The translations under genes and the position numbers were made by a program. Shown here in pieces: positions 22,529-33,835 of a DNA stretch of 64,000 bases. The notes under the pieces were generated by a model, which had not been told where the DNA came from, searched no databases, and worked only from the letters and a program-made list of their open reading frames with translations. The stretch's first letter is position 1; each line of letters starts with the position of its first letter. Origin of the DNA: Timema cristinae (lineage: Eukaryota; Arthropoda; Insecta; Phasmatodea; Timematidae); the NCBI GenBank assembly GCA_039000515.1, contig JBCFYV010002255.1, positions 24,921,963 to 24,985,962 of the forward strand, given 5' to 3'.

Positions 22529-23353
22529 CAGTGGCGGCTCGAAGCTAATATCATGGGGGTGCTTCTCCAGAAAATGTTTAGCCTATGTTTTAAAATTGTG
22601 TAAAAGGAAAAAAAGACATGTATAAAAAGAAAATTTATTTAGGAACTTGATAAAATTTTAACAAAAAAAGTTTTTTACTTACTTTAACGTAAATTGTTAC
22701 ATTTCAAGCTTGAGCTTTTCATTTAAAAATAAAATACATTCTTCTTATTTTTATTTGCGCAAAAGTTCAATCATTTTCTCCTTGATCTCTGGATGACAAT
22801 TGAGGAAATCTTTCTCCATTAAAAGTACTGCAAGCGCATTTAGTCTTCTGTTAAATAAAAGAACCGAAAAAAATGAATCAAATAGAAAAGCTGGAAGCAG
22901 AATAAAAATTTAATTCTACACTCTTCCTACACTTTATCACATTCAAGAATATGGTACACAGTTTTTAAGCACAACACACGCAGAGTAAAAAAAAACTTCC
23001 TTCCACCCTCACGCCAGAGCCGGTACTGCGAGAGCAACAGTGCTCATCTCTACCTGGCAGTCCTGCATTACTCCCCACTCCCCTCCTATATGCGCATGCG
23101 CACAAAAGTCAAACACCACGTCACTGGCACTGTGAAGTGCACAGTTACATACAAAGATGTTGATATCTTTTTCGTAAACTGGGGGATGGCTACTGAAGTA
23201 CTGACATTAAGCTTAAGGAATATATTATATTGTACTGCAAAAATAAAGAAAGAATTAAAGTAAAAAGAATCATTATATTAAATGTTATCGATAATATAAA
23301 GTGGAAATAAGGGGTGATGCAGTTCCGCAGTGCCTATACACGAGCCGCCACTG
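22529..23353 (-). mobile_element. hAT element (inner), 825 bp, internally deleted
   Basis: Terminal inverted repeats CAGTGGCGGCTCG (22529-22541) and CGAGCCGCCACTG (23341-23353) are perfect. The 8-bp flanks AAATCTGT (22521-22528) and AAATATGC (23354-23361) agree at 6 of 8. It contains the C-terminal exon of a hAT transposase on the minus strand, showing derivation from an autonomous element by internal deletion. Confidence 0.9.
22751..22847 (-). pseudogene. hAT transposase, last exon remnant
   Basis: The minus-strand frame is open for about 32 codons and ends at a TAA (22751-22753). It reads RRLNALAVLLMEK then DFLNCHPEIKEKMIELL, which fits the end of the hAT C-terminal dimerisation (hATC) region (RLNxLAxLxIE...). 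A pyrimidine tract ending in AACAG lies immediately upstream and would be a splice acceptor after 22848. The rest of the transposase, including its catalytic residues, is absent, so this is a non-functional leftover. The hAT assignment is strengthened by the enclosing inverted repeats and octamer duplication. Confidence 0.75.
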
Positions 23354-24284
23354 AAATATGCCCCTTCCCTTTCAACTTATGAACGAATTAAGATCCATGT
23401 GTAATTTATTCAAAGCCTATTGCGTTTGATTATTTAATTTTATTACTTATGCATATTAGTTATATATGCATATTAGCATATAGCCTTTAGTGTTTAATTC
23501 CCAGGATTATGTCTATTATGTTAAGAAGTTAAGCTAGTTTAATATCATAGGCAGTGCTGCTATCTAGTAACGATAGTAAGCATTTATGATTGATTTTTCT
23601 CGTAGTAACGAAAGAAGAAAGACGGAAGAGTCGTGAATGACAATTACTCCTGACTCTTTCCAGAACGAATGAAAGAGCGAAAAAAGTATGAATGACAAAA
23701 CTCGTGACTCTTCCAGACGATTACGAGAAGAGAGTCGTGAATGACGACCACTCTCTGAAGCTCAGCCAAGAAGGGCGGTTGGAAATAGTGCAGAAGCGAT
23801 GCGTTGATAGCCTAGACTAGCTAAATAAAACCGATCATTTGATGAAAACTCAAAGCGAGTAGGCAGAGATAATGACAGCGTATGAGTGAAAAGAAGAGCA
23901 GTAAATAAACATCAAACTAATGCACGATTTCTCCCGTAAAGTGTCGCATGGAAACAAAGTAATGATCAGGGTAAAAGGAGGATCGGTGTCTGGTACATCC
24001 TTGCGGTAGGGCCTAATATTTAGGGTAATAGGCTTATTTAATTTCATTGATTTAAGTTCTTGATTTAAATGTACAACTGACATGCATACGCATTATTTTG
24101 TACATTTAATAATAGAAATGTAATAGTAAAAACTGGTCAAAAACTTGGTCAATGTATCAGACGCGTGATATAGTGTGTAATGGGGGCGTGAACGACTCGC
24201 TCATGAAGCGAGAGTCGTTCGTTCACAGATCTCGTTCAAGAGCCGTTAAATTTGAATGACTCGCTCACGAGCGACCCATCACTA

Positions 24285-24460
24285 TTCTCTTGGTATCTTC
24301 CCTCCAGGCTACCATTACCAATACTGTACAGCAACTCTTCCTCCATGCCATCTCTCCACATCTTCCTCGGTCTTTCTTTTGGTCTCTTCCTTCCAGCTCC
24401 CATCACCAACACTGTACAGCAACTCTTTCTCCTTCCATCCTCTCAACATGTCCTAATCAT
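24285..24460 (-). pseudogene. LINE tail remnant, upstream part (right of nested hAT)
   Basis: Minus-strand translation gives GRKRPKERPRKMWRDGMEEE, then LLYSIGNGSLEGRYQE. The ERPRKxWR motif is repeated in the piece at 22173-22348, so this LINE tail has a local tandem duplication of about 90 bp; the GTTGCTGTACAGT block also occurs twice here. It joins in sense and strand with the part left of the hAT element. Confidence 0.7.
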
Positions 24461-25035
24461 CGCCGCTGGGCAGCCTTCATCTACTTCAATACAGATATTA
24501 TATACACGGAGCGAATAGGAGGGAATTTATTCTTCAATTTCGTTTTCAATATCTCGAAGCGTTACACAGCACTAATCCATATATGGTGTATTCATAGTAG
24601 TGGTGTAGTCTTAAAATACTTGATATTATATTTGAATGGTTTCTTATATATAAAAGAGAATATTTGAAAATAAATCCAATAAAGTTTATATTAGTGTATA
24701 CCTCAATATCAACCATTTTTTGAGAAGAATATTTAGTTTGCCCCCTACCCCGTTTCTTAAGACTCTTCTCGAATTCTCCCATGGAACAGTTGTTAGGAAG
24801 ACACGCATGTGTTGATTGACAAGCAATATACGAGACCCACGCAACCGGAAACACACTCTAATACGGAGTTATTTGTTCAACCACTGAGTCTGTTTATCTG
24901 GGTATATGTGCTCGTCGCTATAGAAACTGGGAGAATTCTGAAGACGAGAGAAGAACCTTTTTTATCTTTGAACGGTGTAGGAAATATACAATACTTCCGA
25001 CAACTTTTGGATGTAATTTAATATTCATTTTATTG
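24461..25035. other. No gene recognised
   Basis: Open frames at 24546-24854 (-) and 24809-25021 (+) lack recognisable domains. Confidence 0.35.
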
Positions 25036-25285
25036 GGTTGCCGCTTGTAATAAGGCGCTTTTCTCACAGTATACTAGACTGCCGATGATGGGGTGACAGA
25101 GGCTCGAATCTCAGTCAAGTGGACTGAGGGTGGTTTTTCCTAAATAGTTTTCCACTATCCCTTCGTGAACTGCGTGTACACATTTACTTAGTATAACCTT
25201 TCTAATCCCTAAGTACATTCACGTAGTCAGTACATAAGCGTGTAAACCGACTGGGATAATAAAATATGGTGCTAGTAAAAATAAT
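25036..25285 (+). mobile_element. SINE-B, moderately degraded
   Basis: tRNA-like head, B-box GAGGCTCGAATCTC, body GACTGAGGGTGGTTTTTCC and decayed tail (CGACTGGGATAATAAAA...GTGCTAGTAA) are in SINE-B order. Confidence 0.85.
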
Positions 25286-25401
25286 AATAGCATTTGATTA
25301 TAGTTTTTATACTTCCTTTAAAAATGAAAATAAACGGCGTAAAATAAACTTTCATACTAAAACTATTACTATGAGTTAAATTAAAAGAGTGACTTGATTT
25401 G

Positions 25402-25612
25402 TTGCACCACGCCTTATTACCTGTTCATGTTATACGCATGATTAATTACGCTAATTAACTAGGGAGGAGGAAGGTTGAATTTAGAGGGGATGTACCCATA
25501 TTTTCAATGAAAAGAGTGAAAAACCCCACCTGGATTTAAGTCCCGATCTTCCTGTCATCTACAGTCTAGTCTAACACGAGAGTGACACCTTAGACCATGT
25601 GGTTTCTGAATA
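25402..25612 (-). mobile_element. SINE-B, degraded
   Basis: On the minus strand the decayed head (CCACATGGTCTAAGGTG), a weak B-box (GGGACTTAAATCC) and tail complement GCACCACGCCTTATTACCTG are present. Confidence 0.75.
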
Positions 25613-26794
25613 AAGTAGTTGAAAATTACTACTAATAAGGGAATAAAACCCGGGTGCCATGTTAATGTGTAATTTTTCAACCATTTATATTTAATTGATA
25701 TATTATGTTCACCCAAACACAGCGGATACGTCTGTGTCTTCCTTTCATTTCCTTCTATGTGAGGAACTATTAAATTATTACGCTCAAAAGATTGTTATTT
25801 ATTTTTTAATTTCTTATTTTGGGATTAGAAAACTATTTTAAAGGAGATGCACCAGCATTGATGAAAATGTTAAAAAAAAACTTAAGTACAAAAATAAATA
25901 AAATTTGAGAAACTACCTCCAAATGCACCTGGCTAAGATTTGAACCTCATCCTCCTAATCATTCGAAATCAAGAATATAGTAAGGTAGCGTCTCATAAGT
26001 GTGACCATCAGGAGAATGGTTACCATTATTTCTAAAATTCGATATATTTTGTTTAAAATGTTTATCTGGGGCGTGTTTTACTTTACAAATAAAACTAAAT
26101 ACTTGTTTTTTAGTGGAAAATTTGTTCAAGGGTAGTTTATTGATAGCATTTTTATTCTTTAGTTTTAACATTTAAAAAATTAGTTTAATGATTTGGCCCG
26201 AAATGTGTTTATTTTAATATTTTTTTTTAGATTATAAATATCTCTTTGTTTTTATATACAAAATTTTTTATAAAAATGTTTACTAATAACTAATTTTGTA
26301 AAGTTAGAATTTTTATAAAAATAGCTATAACAATTTTATTCATATTTGATATTGGGGGACTATTTTACATGAACAATAATATTTTATTTTATTTTTCTAA
26401 ATTAAATTCTATTAATGGTAGTTTACTTATGACAAATTAAAGAAAATTCAAAATGTTTCAAAGAAGATCGCGTCAAAAATTGATATATGGGAATAGTTTT
26501 GTCATGATAAATAAGAACAAATTTGTTTTTAAATACTACAGATAATTTTTAGAATAGTTTAACAAATAACTTATTTTGGAAAAGTTTAATTTTTTAAAAT
26601 AATTTGATTAATTTGTTTCTAAATGTATTATAAGGAATGTTTATTGTGATTATCAATACCATGTGTTTGTTTTTATGTTGAAAACTTAAGGGTAGTTTAC
26701 TGAAGAGCTATTTTTGAAATCTTTCTTCCAAGTTATAATACATAATATGAGAATGTTTATGCAATTGCTTCGTACCATTTATTCTACTTACTAG
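25613..26794. other. AT-rich; possible old dispersed repeat
   Basis: The motif GGGTAGTTTA(T/C)TGA recurs near 26131 and 26693, with a weaker version near 26417. Its complement occurs in the 42.3-kb repeat (TCAGTAAACTACCC). It may be a diverged minus-strand member of that family. No gene was recognised. Confidence 0.3.
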
Positions 26795-27030
26795 TTGACC
26801 TCGGTGGTCTTAGGGCAAAGTTCTCGCCTCTAAACCCGATGTTGGTGGGTTTAATCCCACTGGGGTTGACTGATATTTTTGGGCGATAAAAAGTGTAGCA
26901 CAACTTCCTTCAGAGGGGAAGCAAATCCATCGGTCTCATGTCGATTGTGACGTGTAAAATAACCCTGGAAGGTATCTAAAAATAGCGTTACTGGCCAAAT
27001 TGGTAGGCTCTTTAATTTCGCTGGTAGAAA
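26795..27030 (+). mobile_element. SINE-C, copy 1
   Basis: A tRNA-derived SINE distinct from A and B. The head is TTGACCTCGGTGGTCTTAGG, with CCCGATGTTGGTGGGTTTAA carrying the B-box. The body has CAACTTCCTTCAGAGGGGAA and ATCGATTGTG-like blocks. It aligns end to end with the reverse complement of 33125-33366. It lacks the CCCGAACGGG tail. Confidence 0.85.
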
Positions 27031-28663
27031 ATTCTTGTTAGATGTTATACTCAGTCAGTTAATAAAGTGTACGTTAAATACCTCAGATAAATGAAAATAA
27101 AATAAGATCTTTTTAAAGCTTATAAGTTATTCACATTTAAATACTAAGGAATTGGCGAGAAAGGTATAAAATAAAGGAGGCATACCTTAATTTCAAGGAG
27201 GGAGGACGAGGATTTAATATATTTACCTCTCCCTCACCTGAACACGCTCTTATTTGAAAGTATACTATTTTGACCATTATTATGTTTAACATTAGCGAGA
27301 ATAAACGGTAAAACGATTCTCTTACTAATATAATTATCAGCGTATTTATCCATTATTCATATATAGACCTATTCGTCAACGGTAACCAAGTGAATTGTGA
27401 ACACAGTGCCTTAAACTATTTGTCCACCACCATGAATTTGCACACTTATCTGCATTCTAATGAATATAATTTCGTTCACTTAATAAATTAATTTATAGGA
27501 ATTTACATAGTATATGATTGGTTAGGAAAAAAAGATTAATATTCTTTACCACACTCCTCTATTTCCAACCCCTACATATCACTCTCTTTCATAAAAATAA
27601 ATAAAAAATATTGATATTAAAATCTTTTGTTTTGGAGTTTGGTGTGAGGGTGAGCAGGAAATGGTGAATGCTTCCAATGTTGTCAAACTGCCAGCAAATA
27701 AAACACGCGAACTTAATCTCTCTGTAAAAGGCTTTATGTCTTCGTGGCTACACATGGGGTTCAGGCAGAGGGAGGGGGTGAGAAGGGTGACTGAAACAGA
27801 AGATCTTGAAAAGAAGAATGTATGTGTGTTCTAGGGATAAGTTTCGTTCACGCAAACCACCCGCCAAATTTTTAACCCTACACCTACGAGGGATTTTGGC
27901 CTATGACTCGGTATTTTATTATTTATATTTCCTTTTTTACCATGACCCTATATATCTCCTCATATATATTTGTATATATAATTTATTTTCAAGGGGTAGA
28001 GATTGGAAAACTGAGCCCGTTTGTATGTGTAAGTAAAACGATGGAGCACAGTCTCTAGTTGGTAAGGGATTTATAATATTATTATTTTTACTAGTATAGC
28101 GACATAATAGAAGATATATCTAGTCTCATATATTATTTTTTCAGCCTACAGCGTTGGGAAATCCGACACTGTATTTTTTTTTTGTTTGGCAGTGCAGAAG
28201 ATTTGATTTCACTTTAATCTGATGTAACACATATGTTGTCTTCCTTTCTATTATTTACATCTGTTTTTATCTCTCTTTCTCTCTCTTAAACATAAATGTA
28301 ACATTATTTTTATAGTTTTTGATAAGATTTCAAACAGTAGCTGACCAATGTATTATAATATATCTAAAATAAATTGACATTAAGTTTTTGTTAGCACAAA
28401 TATAATATATTAATGTGTTTTGATTTGCATGCTTTCAAATAATATATAAAATAATAATAACTATTATAATATATGATTTAAAACCATCAAATTCTATTAA
28501 ACTCTTCACATTCATCCCAGTCATCCTATCCTGGACGTCTAACAATTAATTTTCGGACATATTGGTTCTGAATATAAATATTCACAGTTAACAAATTTTC
28601 ACATGGCGTGAAGTTATACAAAATAACTCTTAATAAAATTAAAATAATATCAATATATTCGGA
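27031..28663. other. No gene recognised
   Basis: AT-rich with a purine-rich patch at 27640-27830. A single TTAACCCTAC at about 27871 resembles a piggyBac end, but no partner end was found. Confidence 0.35.
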
Positions 28664-28886
28664 ACCCGCTTTGGTGGCAGTATGGTCTAAGGCGCTACTC
28701 TCACAGTAGACTAGAGTGAAGATGACAGAGAGTACCTCGGTCGGGTGTACTGAGAGTAGTTTTCCCTAATTGGTTTCCACGAAAATTCGGGTACATTTCT
28801 TCTAAATATAGCCTTCCTAGTTCCTAAAAACCAATAGCGTAGTTAGTGTAGTAGCGTATAAACCAAATTGGTAGTAAGACGCAGTG
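28664..28886 (+). mobile_element. SINE-B, degraded
   Basis: CCCGCTTTGGTGGCAGTATGG head, degenerate B-box, GAGAGTAGTTTTCCC body and GGTAGTAAGACGCAGTG tail, followed by an A run. It is 5'-TRNA-like and in plus orientation. Confidence 0.85.
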
Positions 28887-29175
28887 AAAAAAAAAATATA
28901 TATGTATATTCGGTCAAGCACGTTTGTCGCAATCAGAGATTACTCTGTTTAAAATACAAGGATCGTATGGCTCAGGTTGGTCATAGAACACGTTTGGTAC
29001 GGCTGTGATTACTCCATTCAACCATTTATTGTTCGTTAGTTTATTTACCACTCACATTTAGTTAGCAAGTATCTGTTCAATATCCAGAGAAAATGGATTT
29101 AATTTAATATCATTTATTTAATTTATAATCTAGTAAGACCGAAAAATTTAGTATTATATTCTTCAAAGTATATTA

Positions 29176-29409
29176 TTATTATTATTAGCACCACGTCTTA
29201 CTACCCGTTCAAATTGTACGCACTTACGCTAATGTGTAATGGTAGGGTGATTGTGAGATTAACTGGAAGACCTGCAGTTAAAAGTGGTATCCGAACCACG
29301 GGGGAGACCTGACATTCCACACATTCACAAGATGTGATTAATACAAGTCTTGTCAGAGGTGAAGGAAGGGTTTGGCAATCATATAAATCTGTGCCGGGAC
29401 CTAGGATTG
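29176..29409 (-). mobile_element. SINE-A, 5'-truncated, with target-site duplication
   Basis: Tail, body and the start of the tRNA-like region are present, but the copy stops at the B-box (GGACCTAGGATTGAAA), so the A-box half of the head is missing. AAAGTATATTA (29165-29175) and AAAGTACATTA (29410-29420) flank it. Truncation at the 5' end with duplication retained is what incomplete reverse transcription produces. Confidence 0.88.
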
Positions 29410-29420
29410 AAAGTACATTA

Positions 29421-31686
29421 TAATTATGACTGTGGTTCACATGGTTAGGATATCAATTTCACAATATATGCTGAAAAAAAAAACAAGCCTTGATATTTGA
29501 TTGCTTGCTTATAATTATACACTCAAATCACTTGAGCTGTGCTGTTAAATGCTTTTTTTCTTACTGACCTCCATATTGAAGTGATTAACTGGATGAAAAA
29601 TGATATACGAGTACAGAGTACATACATTATTTGACCTAATAACATATAAGGTATATTCACCAGATCATCAGCCTTATACAAGTTCGCTGAGCTACATGAG
29701 CCAGGTTGAGTCACTCAACACTGGAGCTTACTAGTGTTCATGCTCAGTGATAACAGCTCTTCCAAATGTGTAGTTGTTAACATGCTCGTCATAAAGGAAC
29801 CATCGTAATCGTAACGCGCAGCCTGCGTAAGCTCTTTTGAGAGGTAGGATTCTGTGAAGAGGTAGTTGTGTCGCTACCAAAACCTTTCTTTGTGGAAGCT
29901 GGCTGATTGATTGAATCTAGAAGGTTATTTGTTTCGTCTCTCAAGTTAAACCATATTTAAAGCGAACATGTTTTAATGTTCCTTGATGGCACATAGCTAT
30001 CCCCGTGTTGAAAGATTCAATATCTCCCAATGAACGTAGCCATTTTAACCTGGAGTTTGTGGTACTGGTGTATACATTTTATGTGGTCTAGGCTCATAGA
30101 ATATCCCCTTTTATAAAAATTGGTTTATGCGTTTGGCAGTTATAGTGAAACTAACAGTAATATTTTTGAGTAGCCGCACTCTAGAAACGAATAACCAAAT
30201 CAAAAACACATTTATATAAAAAAAAATTGGGACAGGCTCAAAGAATTTTCCTACAAAATATCGTTAAATTGGTCCACGCATATAACAGTTATCGTGAAAT
30301 AAAGCCCTTGATGGACAAACAAAATGCTAAATAGTAAAGTTAAAACAGATCGGTAAATAAAGATAAAATGTCCTCCACAAATATTTTATTTAATTTGATT
30401 AAAGCAATTTTTTATAGAAAAACTGTAACTATACAAAGCTTAAATCACGATATTTTATTAAATACAACCCCTCCGTCAAAGACCACATCAAACAAGACGA
30501 GACTGATGCCCTGGTCCACGTGTTCATCATTGTAGGTGTGTGACCTAGCTAGTAGTGGTTCAACGGACCGGCGCGGCGTCGAAACAACTGCCTGACGTGG
30601 TGTCTCCAGAGGACAGTGAGTGTCATAATAATCATCTGGCCTCTTCCTGGTACCATCCATCAACCCCCCCCCCTTCCTCTACTCACCCCCTACCGTCAAG
30701 AGCTGGACCCCCCAGGATGTTCGCCACCACTACAAGCCGTGGACCATAAAAATATAGCTACTCTCTTTGGTATAGTAAATCCTCAGTCCAAATGCTAACC
30801 TTCACTCTTCATATTTTGTAGTAAAACTATCACTTTTGGGTGTCGCATTATTTATAGTCCAATTCTCATGTAAATAACCCTATCTGACATTTAGAAAAGT
30901 TACTAGATCTATTTTAACATATTCATATGTAGAGTAATGTGTTTGTTTGTTTGCAAAGTATTTTATTATATTTTAAGGATCAATTTAATATAATACATAA
31001 AGTAGGAATCACATCGTATTAATTGAAAACACCAACCCGAATGGGCTCCCGAATTTCAGCCTTATATAGTACATATAACATAAAACACGTAGATGATTTG
31101 AATATGGCACCCTGATGGGCAGATAGTATTCCCTCTTTGGGAAATGGGCGGGAAAATAATTTAAAAAAACCACCCCACGGCACTTAAATGGTCGATATGG
31201 ACCTTGCAATATACTTGGTACTTTAGGTAGTGAGTGGGGGGGAAAAAACCATCGACAGTAATAATAATAATATAAAAAACCGGGAATGAATAAGAAATCT
31301 GAATTGTGGCCGAGCGAGCCACCGGGGTCAATTTCAGTAAATAATAATCCCCACCAGGGCTACGATGATATAAAATCATGTGATCTGCAACTGTAATCTT
31401 TGATAACTATAAATAATACTAATGAAATATTATTTAAATTAAAAAGTGACACCTGGACACGAGAATCAAACCTAAGAATAGGTGTAATTTCTCAGTCTAA
31501 ATAATACTATATTTAGATGTGTGTATAATCACAATTGGCAAATAGCTAGGCTATTTAATCCAACACTAATAAATTAGTCAAATGCTATCAATGTTGACCA
31601 TCAAAAAAGTATGTAATTTATAAAAGGCCTTTTAATCAACAATTATACTTTAAGTAAACACCAATGATGCTAGCTTAATCTGAAAC
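29421..31686. other. No confirmed gene; unexplained GC-rich patch 30440-30760
   Basis: The patch at 30440-30760 is markedly less AT-rich than its surroundings. On the minus strand it is open for 72 codons (30445-30663) with a non-repetitive hydrophilic peptide (RKRPDDYYDTHCPLETP...), but no acceptor or domain is evident. A dispersed repeat is at 30080-30360. Confidence 0.3.
30080..30360 (+). repeat. Dispersed repeat with 'TTGGTCCACGCAT...GTTATCGTGAAA' motif
   Basis: AAATATCGTTAAATTGGTCC, then CAGTTATCGTGAAATAAAGC, matches AATTTCGTTAATATTGGTCC, then GAGTTATCGCTTAGCAAAG, at 36740-36820. An internal related block lies at 30100-30165. The class is unknown; this kind of motif is widespread in arthropod DNA repeats. 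Confidence 0.6.
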
Positions 31687-31935
31687 AACCCGCTTCGGTG
31701 GCCGCGTAGTCTAACGCACTACTCTCGCAGTAGACTAGACTGCCGATAATGGGGAGATAGAGGTTTGAATCTAGGTCGGTCATACTGGGTATAATTTTTC
31801 CAAAGTCGTATTCCACTTTCTCTCTCCACGCAACTGTGGGTATACTTTATCTAAATATAACCTTCCTAATCCCTAAAATCATTAGCGTATTAATATATAA
31901 TCATATAACCCAAACGGGTAGTAGTACTTGGTACT
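31687..31935 (+). mobile_element. SINE-B
   Basis: CCCGCTTCGGTGGCCGCGTAG head, B-box GAGGTTTGAATCTAGGTCGG, body and CCCAAACGGGTAGTAGTAC tail are present. It is well enough preserved to assign without doubt. Confidence 0.9.
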
Positions 31936-32562
31936 AAAAAAATCTTAAGCAAACTTGCAAATTTGACTGCATGGATATCGTGAAACATTTCGGACCATGA
32001 GTTTCAGGGTTTTCGTAGCAGCTGGCTGCCTTCGGTGAGGTAAAAGTTCTCTAAATCTAGATTTCCCTTTCGCCTTTAAAGTGAATCTCTATCCAATTAA
32101 TTTGAAATCCATGTTTTCTTCTTGTTCCCTTTAGGTTTACTTGTTTTTTTTTAATTAGGTGATGACCGCTTTTGACATTTGAGATAAATAATAATTAAAA
32201 ATACTAACTAAAGGGCATTGCGTCGTCATGCTTCACATGCTGTTTCCTAAGAAGATGCTGTTCATTCCCTGCCGGTTGTACTGTAAAGTACTTTACTTTC
32301 AATATGTAATTTATTTTTGTTATTTTATGAAGATTTCTGGTGTATTTACTTAAATTTCACCAACATTATCAAGTTTGTAAATAGTATTCAGAGGCACCAA
32401 GAAATATAAATTATATAATGTATAGTATATAAAATCTATATAAATTTATTATTTATAATGAATAGTTAAGATCGATTATCTATATTTATTCATCACTTAT
32501 CTGCCCTCATACTTATACTAAGTACTAATTAATAAATGCCAATTTCCTCACTCCACGTAACC

Positions 32563-32596
32563 CAAACACACACAAATTTATTTGTGTGTGTGTTTG
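32563..32596. repeat. Short CA/GT palindrome
   Basis: CAAACACACACAAAT and its complement are separated by a few bases, giving a 15-bp-stem hairpin. Confidence 0.85.
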
Positions 32597-32737
32597 TCTA
32601 GTGATTAGTTTAAATATATTTTAATATGTGTGTATGTTTAAAATAATTTAATTGTAAATACATTCCCCTTAGTATATTTATCTTTTATGATGTGCCTAAA
32701 TTAACTAACGATTGGTGTAATATAATTTGTAAATATA

Positions 32738-32885
32738 TATAATATATTGTTATTTAGTATGTATGTATGTATATATAACATATTGTTATTTAGTATGTAT
32801 ATATAATATATTGTTATTTAGTATGTATATAAAATATATTGTTATTTAGTATGTATATAATATATTGTTATTTAGTATGTATATA
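32738..32885. repeat. AT-rich tandem repeat, ~29-bp unit, 5 copies
   Basis: ATATATTGTTATTTAGTATG recurs five times with variable TATG spacers. Confidence 0.9.
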
Positions 32886-33124
32886 GCTCATACATGTGTT
32901 TACAATTAAAATTACACATATTGTCTTTAGTGGATTTAGGCACTTTGTGGAGTGTGATAGCCTTGATATTCTTACACTTCTTATTTTACCTTTTCGCTCA
33001 TGATATTTCATCGTTTTTCTGTGGCAAGTCACAAGAACTCGTCATATTTGTTTGGTGAACCTGTTATACAACCATATTCCCTTTCTGATACTAGCCACCG
33101 ACACCTGTCTGGGGACATATAGAG

Positions 33125-33366
33125 AAATATATGAGCGAACGTGAAAGAACCTGCCAATTGTTCTAAGAGAGTACTTTTAGATACCTTATAGGGAATTTTA
33201 CATTCCACAATCGATAAAGGACCGATGTATTTAATTCCCCTCAGAAGGAAATTGTGCTACAGATTTTTTCAGTTTAAGAAACATTCATCGGCTTCAGACT
33301 GGATTTGAACCCACGAACATCGGGTACTGAGGTGATAACCTTACCACAAATCCACCGAGGTTGCCC
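33125..33366 (-). mobile_element. SINE-C, copy 2
   Basis: On the minus strand the head is GGCAACCTCGGTGGATTTGT with B-box GTGGGTTCAAATCC. The body has CACAATTTCCTTCTGAGGGG and GGTATCTAAAAGTA blocks and aligns with 26795-27030 throughout, which defines the family and its ends. Confidence 0.85.
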
Positions 33367-33835
33367 TTGGTTGTTCTTGCCACTAAGCTATTCAAAATTA
33401 CAATAGTTGACTAACAAATTATAATATCATGAATAAAACCTTTCCTGTTAGAATGAAAACAGGTTAAGTTGATGTAGGTTTAAATATTAATCAAAAGTTG
33501 TCCACCTATCTATCTCCTAGCAAGGGACTCATTTGTCAGCTTAAGGGTTGTAAATCTTGACCTACTGTAACAAGCTGGAAGTTATATCTACTGAGTCTAA
33601 TGGTCCTTCCTTGCGATATTACAATATGTCTCTGGAGAGAGATATTGGCAGACCGACCTAATATCGATGTAATGTTATGGACCAGAGATACTGGGAGAGC
33701 TATGTTCATCTGATACTCTTGGGTCAGATGTATTAGGGTCACCGGGAGTAGAGGTCAGGTTGTAGTTTAAAGAGAAGCACACCCACGTGCACAACCACCT
33801 ATTTATATCCCCCTTACATGACATTCTGCCCACAG
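33367..33835. other. No gene recognised
   Basis: The short minus-strand frame at 33536-33742 has no known domain. Confidence 0.4.

Larger units (their letters stand above)
22349..24284. mobile_element. hAT-type element (outer), 1936 bp
   Basis: Terminal inverted repeats TAGTGATGGGTCG (22349-22361) and CGACCCATCACTA (24272-24284) are perfect over 13 bp. Flanking octamers CTCTCTTT (22341-22348) and TTCTCTTG (24285-24292) agree at 6 of 8, as expected for an aged hAT duplication. Subterminal motifs such as AGAGTCGTGAATGAC repeat at 23627 and 23731. Both flanks are LINE tail on the same strand. No transposase of its own was recognised. A second hAT lies inside it. Confidence 0.85.
31936..33124. 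other. No gene; small palindrome and tandem repeat
   Basis: It contains a CA/GT palindrome at 32563-32596 and a 29-bp tandem array at 32738-32885. Nothing coding was recognised. Confidence 0.4.

Noticed and set aside
27871..27895. Second piggyBac end (TTAACCCTAC)
   Set aside because: No inverted partner abutting TTAA was found downstream.
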